Source: Solwaraspora sp. WMMD1047 (GTDB lineage: Bacteria > Actinomycetota > Actinomycetes > Mycobacteriales > Micromonosporaceae). Taken from it: a DNA stretch of 64,000 nucleotides. Of this stretch, positions 25,256 to 34,002 are shown piece after piece (within the stretch, counting starts at the first letter, position 1; each line of letters starts with the position of its first letter). A model generated the notes under the pieces. That model searched no databases. It was not told the DNA's origin and worked only from the letters and a program-made list of their open reading frames with translations. The stretch covers positions 5,918,501-5,982,500 of the forward strand of contig NZ_JARUBL010000001.1 of assembly GCF_029626155.1 (NCBI RefSeq), given 5' to 3'. Position numbers and translations under genes: made by a program.

Positions 25256-25840
25256 GTGCGACGCATCGCAATGGGACTGACCGCGTTGGCCGCGCTCGCG
25301 CTCACCGCAACGGGTGGCGGGCTGCTGGGCGCCCGGCCGGCAGCCGCGCACGCCCAACTACAGGCCAGCGATCCCCGGGCCGACTCGACCGTGACCACCC
25401 AGATCGACCAGATCACCCTCACCTTCAGCGAACTGGTCCGGGGCGACTTCAGCACCGTCGTCGTCACCGGACCGGACGGCGCCCGGCACACCACCGGCCC
25501 GCCGGAGGCGGTCGACAAACAGGTACGCCTGCCCGTCGAGCCGGTCCGGTCCGGCGACTACCGGGTCGCCTACCGGGTGGTCTCCGCCGACGGGCACCCG
25601 ATCCAGGGACAGTTCCGCTTCACCGTCGCGCTGCCGCCGGCGCTGGAGCCCGCCGGCGCACCGACCGGAGCGCCGGCAACCGCCGGTCACCCCTCGATGT
25701 CGCCCGCGGTTTCGGCGACGAACAGGCACCCCGGCGGCGGGGTCGGGCGGTGGGCGGCCGGTCTCGCGCTGGCCTGCGCCGGGCTGGCCTGCGCCGGGCT
25801 GGTTCTGCTACGGCGACGCCGGCGGCCTGCTGCCCGCTGA
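25256..25840 (+). CDS. CopC-domain copper-binding protein
   Basis: A 194-residue protein. After a signal peptide (cleavage after AAA) mature HAQLQASDPRADS starts with the N-terminal His that is the copper ligand in CopC, and the sequence continues with the family pattern ITLTFSELV, YRVVSADGHPIQGQFRFTV, where the second His lies. A Pro/Ala linker and one C-terminal membrane segment (about 165-185) with a basic tail anchor it to the outer face of the membrane. It has AAGGAAGGAC before its GTG start. It follows the PCuAC and DyP genes and completes a copper-handling group. Confidence 0.9.
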   Translation: MRRIAMGLTALAALALTATGGGLLGARPAAAHAQLQASDPRADSTVTTQIDQITLTFSELVRGDFSTVVVTGPDGARHTTGPPEAVDKQVRLPVEPVRSGDYRVAYRVVSADGHPIQGQFRFTVALPPALEPAGAPTGAPATAGHPSMSPAVSATNRHPGGGVGRWAAGLALACAGLACAGLVLLRRRRRPAAR

Positions 25841-25961
25841 CTGCCGGGTCGCGGCTGACCCGGCATCCACCGATCGGTTGATCGGCGGACCCATCTCGCC
25901 CCTCGCCGGCCGTGGCTGCGTGGTCGATTCGGCCCCGGGCGGTGAACGGCACAGTTCTGGT

Positions 25962-26870
25962 ATGGCAATCATCGAGGTGGAGAACCTCGTCAAACGGTAC
26001 GGCGACCACACCGTCGTGGACGGGGTGAGCTTCGCGGTCGAGCCGGGCGAGATCTTCGGCATCCTGGGTCCGAACGGGGCCGGCAAGACGACCACAGTCG
26101 AGTGCATCGAGGGATTGCGCAGGCCGGACGGCGGGACCATCCGGGTCGGCGGCATCGATCCGCAGCGCGACACCGGCGAGCTGCGGCACCTGCTCGGCGC
26201 TCAACTCCAGGAGAGCGAACTCCCCGAGAAGATCACAGTCGGCGAGGCGATGCAGCTCTACAGCTCCTTCTACCGCGCGCCGGTCGACTGGCGCGGGCTG
26301 GCCGACACCCTCAACCTCACCGGGAAACTCGGAACCCAGTTCCGCCGGCTCTCCGGCGGGCAGAGGCAGCGGTTGTCGATCGCGCTGGCGCTGGTCGGCA
26401 ACCCGAAGGTCGCGGTGCTCGACGAGCTCACCACCGGCCTCGATCCGCAGGCGCGCCGCGACGTGTGGGATCTCATCGAGGACATTCGCGACCAGGGCGT
26501 CACGATCGTGCTTGTCACGCACTTCATGGCGGAGGCGGAACGGCTCTGTGACCGGCTCGCGGTGATCGACGCCGGCCGTCTCGTCGCCGTCGACTCCCCG
26601 GCCGGGCTGGTCGCCAGGGTCGGTGACTGGCAGCGGATCCGGTTCCGGCCGTCCGCGCCGCTGGACCACGCCCTGCTTACCGCGTTGCCGGAGGTCACCT
26701 CGGTCGAACGGGCCGGCCGCCAGCTCGTGGTGACCGGCACCGGAAACCTGCTGCTCGCCGTGGCCACCGTGCTCGCCCGCCAGCAGGTCACCGTCGGCGA
26801 CCTGCGGGTCGAGCAGACCTCGCTGGACGACGCCTTCGTCGCGCTCACCGGCCGCCGCATCGACACCTGA
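25962..26870 (+). CDS. ABC exporter ATP-binding subunit (DrrA/YhcH type)
   Basis: A 302-residue ATPase. Walker A is GPNGAGKTT, the signature is LSGGQRQR, Walker B is VAVLDEL, and the switch His lies in LVTHFM. Past residue 215 a C-terminal regulatory domain of about 85 residues follows, as in DrrA-like drug or antibiotic exporters. The Q-loop reads AQLQESELPE. The ATG at 25962 is chosen since it gives MAIIEVENLVKRYG; no good Shine-Dalgarno site is seen. It forms a unit with the permease (10 bases apart) and a two-component system behind it. Confidence 0.9.
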   Translation: MAIIEVENLVKRYGDHTVVDGVSFAVEPGEIFGILGPNGAGKTTTVECIEGLRRPDGGTIRVGGIDPQRDTGELRHLLGAQLQESELPEKITVGEAMQLYSSFYRAPVDWRGLADTLNLTGKLGTQFRRLSGGQRQRLSIALALVGNPKVAVLDELTTGLDPQARRDVWDLIEDIRDQGVTIVLVTHFMAEAERLCDRLAVIDAGRLVAVDSPAGLVARVGDWQRIRFRPSAPLDHALLTALPEVTSVERAGRQLVVTGTGNLLLAVATVLARQQVTVGDLRVEQTSLDDAFVALTGRRIDT

Positions 26871-26880
26871 GGAGACCGCC

Positions 26881-27621
26881 ATGTCCGCACTCGCCCGGCT
26901 CACCGTCGTCGAGACCAGGCTCTTCTTCCGCGAGCCGATGATCGTGTTCTTCGCGCTCGGGTTCCCGCCGATCCTGCTCGTCATCCTCGGCTCGATCCCG
27001 TCGTTCCGGGAGCCCGGGGAGACCCTCGGCGGGCTGCGGGTCATCGACCGGTACGCGCCGATCGTCGTCGCGATGGGCATCGCCCTGTTCGCTCTCAACG
27101 CCCTGGCCCAGCTCTTCGCCAGCTACCGCGAGAAGGGTGTGCTGCGCCGCATGCGCACCACTCCGGTCAAGCCGGGGGTGATGCTCGGCGCGCAGCTGCT
27201 GATGGCCACCATCCTGTCGGTGGTGACGACGGTTGTCGTACTCGCCACCGGCCGGCTGGTGTTCGACGTGCGGCTACCCAGGCTGCTGCCGGCGTACCTG
27301 TTGGGCTTTGTGCTGACCGCATTGGCGATGTTCGCCATCGGTCTGCTCGTCGCCTCGCTCGCGTCGACCGGCAAGAGCGCCGGCGCGATCGGGACGCTGC
27401 TGTTCTTTCCGCTCGTCTTCTTCGCCGGCCTCTGGATCCCCCGCGACAGCATGAACGACGTGCTGCGGACGATCAGCGACCTCACCCCGCTCGGTGCCGG
27501 CGTGCAGTCCCTTCAGGACGCCACCGCCGGTCACTGGCCGCAGCCGCTGCAGCTGGCTGTCATGCTGGGGTGGACAGTCGTGGCCGGCGGGTTGGCCGCC
27601 CGATACTTCCGCTGGGAGTAG
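26881..27621 (+). CDS. ABC-2 type permease
   Basis: A 246-residue membrane protein with six hydrophobic segments of the ABC-2 layout: a first segment at about residue 20, an amphipathic stretch LRRMRTTPVKPGVML before segment 3, and the last segment at about 220. It pairs with the ATPase just upstream to form a homodimeric exporter. GGAGA lies eight bases before its ATG. The two-component system downstream probably senses the exported compound or the membrane stress it causes. Confidence 0.88.
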   Translation: MSALARLTVVETRLFFREPMIVFFALGFPPILLVILGSIPSFREPGETLGGLRVIDRYAPIVVAMGIALFALNALAQLFASYREKGVLRRMRTTPVKPGVMLGAQLLMATILSVVTTVVVLATGRLVFDVRLPRLLPAYLLGFVLTALAMFAIGLLVASLASTGKSAGAIGTLLFFPLVFFAGLWIPRDSMNDVLRTISDLTPLGAGVQSLQDATAGHWPQPLQLAVMLGWTVVAGGLAARYFRWE

Positions 27622-27624
27622 GTC

Positions 27625-28905
27625 GTGAGCATCGAGGCCGAACTGCGCGCGGAGTACGACCGCTGGCAGCGCAGGGAGATCGCCGCCTTCCAGGTCCTCC
27701 CGTACTTTCTCCTGGCGATCTGCACCGTCGTCGCGCTGCTGCTGCCGTTCTGGAAGGTGTCGCTGCCCCTGCCGGCGGTGTTGGGGCTCACGCTCGCGAC
27801 CGCGAGCTGGCTGCTCTGGTTCCATACCCTGCACCGGGGATGGCTCCGCAACGCTGCGCTGACGGGCCTGTACTACACGGTGCTGATGGTGCTGGCCGCC
27901 GGCCTGGTGGCGATCGCACCCTGGTACGGCCTCTTCGCGTTCGTCGGCTACCCCCAGGCGTTCCAATACCTGAAAGGCCGGTGGCGGTACGCCGGCGCCG
28001 CCGTCACATCCATGATCATGGCGGTGTCATACCTGGGCGGGGTGGCCACCATCATCGCCGGCTTCTGGTGGGCGTGGGCCGCCATCAGCCTGATCAGCAC
28101 GGTGCTGGCCTGGATCTCCTCGTACTTCGTCGAGCTGGCCGACCAACGCAACCTCAAACAGAAGCAGGCGCTCGCCGAGCTGCACGAGGCCAACCGCAAG
28201 CTCGAAGGGGCGCTGCGGGAGAACGCCGGTCTGCACGCACAATTGCTCGTCCAGGCTCGCGAGGCCGGGGTGCTGGACGAGCGGCAACGGATGGCGCGGG
28301 AGATCCACGACACCCTGGCCCAGGGCCTGGCCGGCATCCTGACCCAGCTCCAGGCCGCCGAGCAGAAGCCGGACGAGCCCGCGACCTGGCGCCGGCACCT
28401 GACGAACGCGATGGACCTGGCCCGGGAGGGCCTGGTCGAGGCCCGCCGGACGGTCCACGCGGTGGAGCCGGAGGTGCTCGCCAAGGCCCGGCTGCCGGAC
28501 GCGATAAGCGACGTAACCCGGCGCTGGTCGGAGGTGCACCACATCGACGCGGTGCTGACCACCACCGGCGACCCTCGACCGATGCACACCGACGTCGAGG
28601 TGACACTGCTGCGGGCCGCGCAGGAGGCGCTCGCCAACGTGGCCAAGCACGCGAACGCCAGCCGGGTCGGCCTGACCCTGTCGTACATGGAGGATCTGGT
28701 GACCCTGGACGTACGGGACGACGGTGTGGGTTTCGAGCCCGACGCCAAGCGCGCCAATGGTTCCGCGAACGGCGGGTTCGGGCTGGCCGGCATGCGACAA
28801 CGGGTGCAGCGCCTCGCGGGTCGGCTCGACATCGAGTCGGAGCCGGGCGGCGGCACCGCGATCTCGGCCACCGTGCCGGCGATACCGGCCGGAGGCGGAC
28901 AATGA
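27625..28905 (+). CDS. DesK/LiaS-like sensor histidine kinase
   Basis: A 426-residue kinase. Six membrane segments cover residues 25-160, then a coiled coil (about 170-210) leads to HisKA_3 with the phospho-His in ERQRMAREIHDTLAQGLAGIL, and a HATPase domain (about 300-420) with AAQEALANVAKHA, DVRDDGVGF and GGFGLAGMRQRV boxes, all intact. It starts with a GTG four bases after the permease stop, which suggests that the four genes form one operon. It resembles kinases that control their own ABC exporter. Confidence 0.9.
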   Translation: MSIEAELRAEYDRWQRREIAAFQVLPYFLLAICTVVALLLPFWKVSLPLPAVLGLTLATASWLLWFHTLHRGWLRNAALTGLYYTVLMVLAAGLVAIAPWYGLFAFVGYPQAFQYLKGRWRYAGAAVTSMIMAVSYLGGVATIIAGFWWAWAAISLISTVLAWISSYFVELADQRNLKQKQALAELHEANRKLEGALRENAGLHAQLLVQAREAGVLDERQRMAREIHDTLAQGLAGILTQLQAAEQKPDEPATWRRHLTNAMDLAREGLVEARRTVHAVEPEVLAKARLPDAISDVTRRWSEVHHIDAVLTTTGDPRPMHTDVEVTLLRAAQEALANVAKHANASRVGLTLSYMEDLVTLDVRDDGVGFEPDAKRANGSANGGFGLAGMRQRVQRLAGRLDIESEPGGGTAISATVPAIPAGGGQ

Positions 28906-29531
28906 TCTCGGTGCTGATCGTCGACGACCACCCGGTGGTCCGGGACGGGTTGCGGGGGATGTTCAGTGCCGACCCGCGGTTCGAGGTGCTCGGCGAGGCC
29001 GGTGACGGCGCGGAGGCGATCGCGGTCGCGGACCGATTGCGACCCGACGTGATCCTGATGGATCTGCGGATGCCGCGCATCGACGGCGTCACGGCCATCA
29101 GGGAACTGGCCGACCGCGGGGTGCCGGCCAGGGTGCTGGTGCTCACCACCTACGACTCGGATCGCGACGTGCTGCCCGCCATCGAGGCCGGCGCCACCGG
29201 CTATCTGCTGAAGGACGCGCCCAGGGAAGAGCTGTTCCGGGCGGTGGAGGCGGCCGCGCGTGGGCAGGCGGTCCTCTCCCCCGCGGTCGCGACCAGGCTG
29301 ATGGGTCAGATGCGGCAGCCGGCCTCGGAGCCGCTGTCGCAACGTGAGCTGGAGGTGCTGACGCTGATCGCCCAGGGCTCGACCAACCGCGAGGCCGCCC
29401 GACAGCTGTTCATCAGCGAGGCCACCGTCAAGACCCACCTACTGCACGCGTACGCGAAGCTAGGGGTCAACGACCGGGCGGCGGCCGTCGCGGCCGCCTT
29501 CCACCGCGGCTACCTGACCCCACCCAGCTGA
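28902..29531 (+). CDS. NarL/FixJ-family response regulator
   Basis: A 209-residue regulator. The receiver (1-120) shows the DDH acidic pocket after VLIVDD, the phosphoacceptor Asp in DVILMDLRMPRIDG, the TTYDSD and LLKDAP motifs; the LuxR-type helix-turn-helix (about 145-205) has LTLIAQGSTNREAARQLF. The ATGA overlap with the kinase gene marks it as the cognate partner. It probably activates the operon it ends. Confidence 0.92.
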   Translation: MISVLIVDDHPVVRDGLRGMFSADPRFEVLGEAGDGAEAIAVADRLRPDVILMDLRMPRIDGVTAIRELADRGVPARVLVLTTYDSDRDVLPAIEAGATGYLLKDAPREELFRAVEAAARGQAVLSPAVATRLMGQMRQPASEPLSQRELEVLTLIAQGSTNREAARQLFISEATVKTHLLHAYAKLGVNDRAAAVAAAFHRGYLTPPS

Positions 29532-29576
29532 CGCCTCCGACACGGCATTCGCTTCACCAGCCAGGTTGGCATATAA

Positions 29577-29591
29577 TGACAATCGTTTTCA
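29577..29591 (+). promoter_or_regulatory. Zur box TGACAATCGTTTTCA with overlapping -10
   Basis: The 15-bp site fits the Zur/FurB pattern of actinomycetes and the other sites in this window. TATAAT at 29572-29577 abuts it and is the likely -10 element of the promoter for the degenerate COG0523 gene; Zur bound here would block it. Confidence 0.85.
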
Positions 29592-29611
29592 GGTTGATGG
29601 AGAGGATCTCG

Positions 29612-30904
29612 ATGTCGGCACCACAGGCCACACCCCATGCGGTGACAGCCGATACTGGCTCCCGCCCGTCACTGACCGTGCTGTCCGGGTTCTGGCCGGC
29701 GGCGACCTTCGCCGTCGCCCGGACCATGCTCGCGGCCGACCCGTCGCTGCTGCTGGTACGGCACGACCTGGCCGGGATCCGGGACGGGGTCGTCCGTCGG
29801 GTGGTCCGTTCCGGCGCCGGGATCGTCGAGGACGTACGAATCGAGCTGAGACACGGCTGCGCCTCCTGCACCCTGCGCGAGGACGTGCTGCCCACCCTGG
29901 TCCGGCTCACCCGCAGCCAGCCCGGCCGGGACCTGGTGCTGATGCTGCCCGAGGTGGTGGAACCCGAGGCGGTCGCCGCCGCCTGCACCCACTGCCTGGT
30001 CGACGGCGCACCGATCACCGAACTCATCCGCATCGACTCCTATGTCACCGTCGTCGACGCCGAACACCTGCTCGACGGCCTGGCCAGCACAGACGACCTC
30101 ACCGAACTCGGCATCCAGGCCGCCGAGGACGACCACCGCGCGCTCGCAGACGTGGTGGTCCGCCAGATCGAGTACGCCGACACCCTGGTGCTGTGGGGGC
30201 AGTCCCGGGAGGGCGCCTTCGACACCGGCCGGCTGTCGGTCCTGCTGCGGCGGATGGCGCCGTGGGCGACCCAGCTCCGCCTCGACGGAGACCTCGTCGA
30301 CGCCAGCGCACTGACCCGCCAACTGCGCCGCACCCGTCGACACCGGCCGGAGACTCCGGGGGTGCTCGTCCGGGGTCTGCGGGGCTATCCGCTGGGCACG
30401 CACGCCCCGGAGCCCGACTGCGGAGTCGTCTCCGCCGTCTTCCGCGCCCGCCGCCCGTTCCATCCGCAGCGCCTGCACGACGTACTCGAAGACGTCAACG
30501 CCGAGATGGTCCGCTCGCGCGGCCATCTCTGGCTGGCCAGCCAACCCGACACCGTGGTGGCCTGGGAGTTCGCCGGCGGCGGTCTGGGCATGGGGTCGCT
30601 CGGACACTGGCTGGTCAGCCTGCCCACCGACCGCTGGGAACAGGTCGACGACCATCGCCGGCTCGCCGCCGCGATGGAGTGGGACCCCTACTACGGCGAC
30701 CGGCACCAGCACCTGGTCTTCATCGGCCTCGACTTCGACCCCGCCGAACTGGACCGCACCCTCACCAGCTGCCTGCTCACCGACGCCGAACTCGCCGACG
30801 GCGAGCAGACCTGGCGCACCTATCCCGACCCCTTCGCCGGTTGTTTCCCCCTGCATCCGGAGGAACTGACCGACGCTGACCCCGAAGGAGCACGACCCGC
30901 ATGA
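29612..30904 (+). CDS. degenerate COG0523 (CobW-type) protein without a P-loop
   Basis: A 430-residue protein with the COG0523 layout: N-terminal G-domain (about 1-220), C-terminal CobW domain (about 260-420). It keeps the fold signals LTVLSGF at the first strand, a [10 protein letters not shown] form of the CxCC metal motif, a [10 protein letters not shown] stretch and a C-terminal RPFHPQRLH. But where the GxxGxGKT/S P-loop should be it has FWPAATFA, and the NKxD motif reads LWGQ, so it cannot bind GTP in the normal way. It may be a partner of the intact paralogue at 32018. Start: ATG at 29612 after GGAGAGG; an upstream ATG lies in the Zur box. It overlaps the L31 gene by four bases. Confidence 0.85.
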   Translation: MSAPQATPHAVTADTGSRPSLTVLSGFWPAATFAVARTMLAADPSLLLVRHDLAGIRDGVVRRVVRSGAGIVEDVRIELRHGCASCTLREDVLPTLVRLTRSQPGRDLVLMLPEVVEPEAVAAACTHCLVDGAPITELIRIDSYVTVVDAEHLLDGLASTDDLTELGIQAAEDDHRALADVVVRQIEYADTLVLWGQSREGAFDTGRLSVLLRRMAPWATQLRLDGDLVDASALTRQLRRTRRHRPETPGVLVRGLRGYPLGTHAPEPDCGVVSAVFRARRPFHPQRLHDVLEDVNAEMVRSRGHLWLASQPDTVVAWEFAGGGLGMGSLGHWLVSLPTDRWEQVDDHRRLAAAMEWDPYYGDRHQHLVFIGLDFDPAELDRTLTSCLLTDAELADGEQTWRTYPDPFAGCFPLHPEELTDADPEGARPA

Positions 30905-31161
30905 AGCCCGGAATCCACCCCGAGTACCGACCCGTCGTCTACCGCGACAAGGGCGCAGACTTCGCCTTCCTGACCCGATCCACCGCCACCAGCAGGCAGA
31001 CGATCGAGTGGACCGACGGCAACACCTACCCGGTGATCGACGTCCAGATCTCGTCAGCCAGCCACCCGTTCTGGACCGGCACGCAGCGCGTGCTCGACAC
31101 CGCCGGCCGGATCGAGAAGTTCCGCAACAAGTACGCCCGGCGCGGACCCCAGGGCGGATGA
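30901..31161 (+). CDS. rpmE2: ribosomal protein L31 type B, zinc-free form
   Basis: An 86-residue L31B protein ([16 protein letters not shown], then [19 protein letters not shown]). The CxxC zinc ligands of the normal L31 are absent, so this is the C-minus form that replaces the zinc protein during starvation and frees zinc. It overlaps the degenerate COG0523 gene (ATGA) and is under the same Zur box at 29577. Very similar pairs of COG0523 and C-minus ribosomal genes are known from Zur regulons in actinobacteria. Confidence 0.93.
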   Translation: MKPGIHPEYRPVVYRDKGADFAFLTRSTATSRQTIEWTDGNTYPVIDVQISSASHPFWTGTQRVLDTAGRIEKFRNKYARRGPQGG

Positions 31162-31243
31162 ACGCCGAGGCTCTCGGCGCACCGCGACGACCTGTTCCGG
31201 CTCTTCGCCCGCGGCGTGCACCTCGGCGTACGACCCTGAGCCC

Positions 31244-31666
31244 GTGACCACGCCACTCGTGCCGGACGAGCAGCTACGGGCCGCGGGGCTGACAGCCACC
31301 GCACAGCGCCGGGCCGTCCTGACACTGGTGATCGGACACTCCCGCCCGCTCACCGCCCGGGAGGTACACGCCGAACTCAACCGCACCGTCCGGCACATCG
31401 GCCTGACCACCGTCTACCGTGTGCTGCACAGGCTCGCCGACGCGGGCCTGCTGCACACGTTCGACCTGGACGGACAACGCTCCTACCGCCACTGCGGCGC
31501 AGCACCCCACCAGCATCTGATCTGCACCCGGTGCGACCTGGTGATCGAGTGCCCACCCGACATCGTGACGAGTTGGCTCAGCGGCCTGCAGCAACACACC
31601 GGCTTCAGCCCGCACCCCGACCGACTCGACATCCGGGGTACCTGCGCGGCCTGCGCCGACAGGTAG
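31244..31666 (+). CDS. zur: Fur-family zinc regulator Zur
   Basis: A 140-residue Fur-family repressor. The winged helix lies at about residues 10-70 (LTATAQRRAVLTLV, HIGLTTVYRVLHRLADAGLLH), then HCGAAPHQHLICTRCDLV with the His-rich metal site and the first CxxC of the structural zinc site, and the second CxxC at the end (RGTCAACADR). Its place inside the zinc island supports Zur rather than Fur. GTG at 31244 is the start, with only a weak Shine-Dalgarno signal. No Zur box precedes it. Its 3' end overlaps on the opposite strand with a truncated methyltransferase gene. Confidence 0.88.
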   Translation: MTTPLVPDEQLRAAGLTATAQRRAVLTLVIGHSRPLTAREVHAELNRTVRHIGLTTVYRVLHRLADAGLLHTFDLDGQRSYRHCGAAPHQHLICTRCDLVIECPPDIVTSWLSGLQQHTGFSPHPDRLDIRGTCAACADR

Positions 31667-32015
31667 GAACGGGCCGGACCCGTACGTCGACATGAGCCAG
31701 ACCGGCCTGGGCGACGTCTCGGGCGGTGAGCGCCACCATGGTCGGCGCGAGGTCGATGCCGATGACATGGCCCGTAGACCCGGTGGCCTCCGCCGCGGGG
31801 AACAGGACGGCTCCCCGGCCGCAGCCGACATCAAGCACCCGGTCGCCCGGCCGAATGCCGGCCCGGCGAACCAGTTCATCGCCGGACGGCCCGAAGAAGG
31901 GCACGCCGGTCCGGTCGTAGCTCGCGGCGGCCTGCTCGAAACACCGCGACGGTTGTTTCCCGGTCGCGGCGCCCTCGCCTCGGGCCGCGTCGTCGTTCTC
32001 CGCAGTCAGCGACAT
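31605..32015 (-). pseudogene. truncated SAM methyltransferase
   Basis: The frame encodes 136 residues. The first 100 are a class I methyltransferase start: CFEQAAASYDRTGVPFFGP, then GDRVLDVGCGRGAVLFPAAE (motif I) and VIGIDLAPTMV. After LAHVDVR the family pattern stops; the remaining 35 residues are Arg/Pro-rich and are the antisense of the zur 3' end. The protein therefore lost about half its length, by a deletion that joined it to zur. The ATG is two bases behind the stop of the COG0523 GTPase gene, so it is still transcribed under zinc control. Confidence 0.75.
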
Positions 32016-32017
32016 CG

Positions 32018-33256
32018 TCAGACCGCAACCGGCTCGGGGTGGTCGTGGTCCTGGTCGTGCAGATCGCCGAGGTCCCACTCGGGGAACGGGTCGGGCAGTC
32101 TCCGCCAGGCGTCCTGTCCGGCGGCGCACTCGCTTTCGGTGAGCAGGCAGCCGCCCAACGCCGCCCGCAGGCCGTCACCGTCCAGGCCGATGCCGATGAG
32201 CACGAGTTCCTGCTGCCGGTCACCGAAGACGGGATGCCAGCGAGACTCCAGTTCGGCGCGTTCCTCGGAATCCGGCGGCCACTGCCCGGACACCACGACG
32301 GGCACGCCGACCGGGTCACAGCGCCCCGACGGGCCGGCCTGTGACCAGAGGGCCTGCACATCCGGGCGGCTGGCCAGCCACAGGAACCCCTTGGAACGCA
32401 CCACACCGAACGCGTCGAGGCCGGCCGCCAGCAGCTCCCACAGCCGCTGCGGGTGGAACGGCCGGTGGTCGCGGAACACGATGCTGGAGATGCCGTACTC
32501 CTCGGTCTCCGGCACGTGCCCCCCGTTTAGTTCGGTGACCCAGCCCGGCGCGGTCTCGGCGCGTTCGAGGTCGAACCGGCCGGTGTGCAGGATCTCCACC
32601 GGAGCCACCCGGCCGTGCACGGCGCGGACCTGCCGGGCGGCCGGATTGAGGCGGGTCAGCAGCGCCTCCACCACCGTCAGGTCGGTCGGAGCGATCAGGT
32701 CGGTCTTGTTGACCACCAACACGTCAGCGAACTCGATCTGGTCGACGAGCAGGTCGGCGATCCCCCGGTCATCCCCTTCGTACGCCGCCAGGCCACGGGC
32801 CTCCAGGGTCTCGCCCGCCTCGATCATGGCCAGCAGACCCGCCGCGTCGACGACGCTGACGCAGGTGTCCAGCCGGGCCAGGTCGTCGAGCACCTGCCCG
32901 TCCTCGACACCGAAGGCGAAGGTGGCGGCCACCGGCATCGGCTCGGAGATGCCGCTCGACTCGATCAGCAGGTAATCGAATCGGCCCTGCCGTGCCAGCC
33001 GGCTCACCTCCTGCAGCAGGTCATCGCGGAGGGTGCAGCAGATGCAGCCGTTGGTCAGCTCGACCAGTCGCTCGTCGGTCCGCGACAGCGCCCCACCGTC
33101 GCGGACCAGCGCGGCGTCGATGTTGACCTCACTCATGTCGTTGACGATCACCGCCACCCGCAGACCGTCCCGGTTGGCGAGGACGTGATTGAGCAGGCTG
33201 GTCTTGCCGGCACCGAGGAAGCCGGAGAGCACGGTCACCGGCAGCCGACCGGTCAC
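32018..33256 (-). CDS. COG0523 GTPase, zinc metallochaperone
   Basis: A 412-residue CobW-family GTPase, complete: P-loop GFLGAGKTS at about residues 12-20, metal motif [10 protein letters not shown], Walker B-like SSGISEP, NKTD base-recognition motif, and a C-terminal CobW domain ending in a His/Asp-rich tail [12 protein letters not shown]. It should use GTP to place zinc in client proteins during starvation (ZigA/YeiR/ZNG1-like). Its GTG overlaps the stop of a small upstream frame that has the good Shine-Dalgarno site, so translation may be coupled. A Zur box and an inverted repeat lie in the divergent region upstream. Confidence 0.9.
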   Translation of the reverse strand: MTGRLPVTVLSGFLGAGKTSLLNHVLANRDGLRVAVIVNDMSEVNIDAALVRDGGALSRTDERLVELTNGCICCTLRDDLLQEVSRLARQGRFDYLLIESSGISEPMPVAATFAFGVEDGQVLDDLARLDTCVSVVDAAGLLAMIEAGETLEARGLAAYEGDDRGIADLLVDQIEFADVLVVNKTDLIAPTDLTVVEALLTRLNPAARQVRAVHGRVAPVEILHTGRFDLERAETAPGWVTELNGGHVPETEEYGISSIVFRDHRPFHPQRLWELLAAGLDAFGVVRSKGFLWLASRPDVQALWSQAGPSGRCDPVGVPVVVSGQWPPDSEERAELESRWHPVFGDRQQELVLIGIGLDGDGLRAALGGCLLTESECAAGQDAWRRLPDPFPEWDLGDLHDQDHDHPEPVAV

Positions 33257-33309
33257 GGCTGATCCGCCAACCGGCGGCCCTCGTACAGACCACGGTTCGG
33301 TTCGTCCAC
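33253..33309 (-). CDS. possible 18-codon leader ORF coupled to the COG0523 gene
   Basis: A GTG with AAGGAG five bases upstream begins a frame for [18 protein letters not shown] whose stop overlaps the GTPase start as GTGA. The GTPase GTG itself has no comparable site. I infer translational coupling; a role in regulation is possible but not shown. Confidence 0.45.
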   Translation of the reverse strand: MDEPNRGLYEGRRLADQP

Positions 33310-33345
33310 AAGATCTCCTTCACGAGAGGTCAGCCAACACCTTAA

Positions 33346-33372
33346 CGCTATCGGTTGTCATTTCCGATAGCG
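33346..33372. promoter_or_regulatory. inverted repeat in divergent zinc-island promoter
   Basis: CGCTATCGG and CCGATAGCG form a perfect 9-bp inverted repeat around TTGTCATTT. The spacer resembles half of a Zur box, and the site lies 37 bases before the leader ORF of the COG0523 gene. It may bind a second regulator, for example the winged-helix protein next door. Confidence 0.5.
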
Positions 33373-33413
33373 ACCCGGTTCCGTCACCAACGACGGCAGA
33401 CCCTCGACTTATA

Positions 33414-33428
33414 TGAAAATGGTTGTCA
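33414..33428 (+). promoter_or_regulatory. Zur box TGAAAATGGTTGTCA
   Basis: A clear Zur box ten bases before the ATG of the winged-helix gene. CATTAT right after it could be a -10 for a leaderless transcript. The site may also act on the divergent COG0523 gene. Confidence 0.85.
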
Positions 33429-33438
33429 TTATTGGTCC

Positions 33439-34002
33439 ATGACCTCTGCAGCCCTCAGCCTTGCTCCGCCCTCGAACGACCCACGATCGGCGCGCGACAG
33501 CCCAGCCACGTTGGTCGTCTCGCTGCGGCTGCGACTCGACGACCCGGACGATCCGGGGGCGGCCCGGGTCGTCGAGCTGCTGCAACAACTCACCGGCGGC
33601 CTGGCCCCCGTCATCGAAACCACCGTCGAACCCCAATCCACCGACCCACCGGCGCTACGCATACTTCCGGACTCGCGGACCGTGTACCGCGGCTCCGCCG
33701 AGATCCAACTCACCCGCAGAGAGTTCGACCTGCTCCTCTGCCTGGCAGATCATCCCCAGCAGGTCCTGTCGCGGGCCCAGCTGATCTCCCAGGCATGGGG
33801 ACACCCATACACCGGCCACCGCAGCGTGGACGTGCACATCCGCCGCCTCCGCGTCAAGGTCGGCCTACCGATCATCCGCACGGTCCACGGTGTCGGTTAT
33901 CGCCTCGACGACGACGTATCGGTCCTGGTACAACGGCTCGCCCCGCACCGGGGCGCGACCGGCAGACGAGAAGGACGCGGTGGGGCACCAGCTATGCGCT
34001 GA
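33439..34002 (+). CDS. orphan OmpR/PhoB-type winged-helix regulator
   Basis: A 187-residue protein. The first 75 residues are poorly conserved and contain no receiver aspartate pocket; residues 80-160 are a trans_reg_C winged helix (LTRREFDLLLCLADHPQQVLSRAQLISQAWG, SVDVHIRRLRVKVG, IRTVHGVGYRL). Without a receiver it cannot be a normal two-component output. Its ATG directly follows a Zur box and no Shine-Dalgarno site fits, so it is probably leaderless and zinc-controlled. The last 11 bases overlap the permease gene of the zinc transporter on the other strand. It may be a second-tier regulator of zinc-starvation genes. Confidence 0.8.
   Translation: MTSAALSLAPPSNDPRSARDSPATLVVSLRLRLDDPDDPGAARVVELLQQLTGGLAPVIETTVEPQSTDPPALRILPDSRTVYRGSAEIQLTRREFDLLLCLADHPQQVLSRAQLISQAWGHPYTGHRSVDVHIRRLRVKVGLPIIRTVHGVGYRLDDDVSVLVQRLAPHRGATGRREGRGGAPAMR

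Noticed and set aside
31162-31243. Frame reading LSAHRDDLFRLFARGVHLGVRP between L31 and zur
   Set aside because: It looks protein-like but is only about 25 codons long, has no start or ribosome site and no match I can name.
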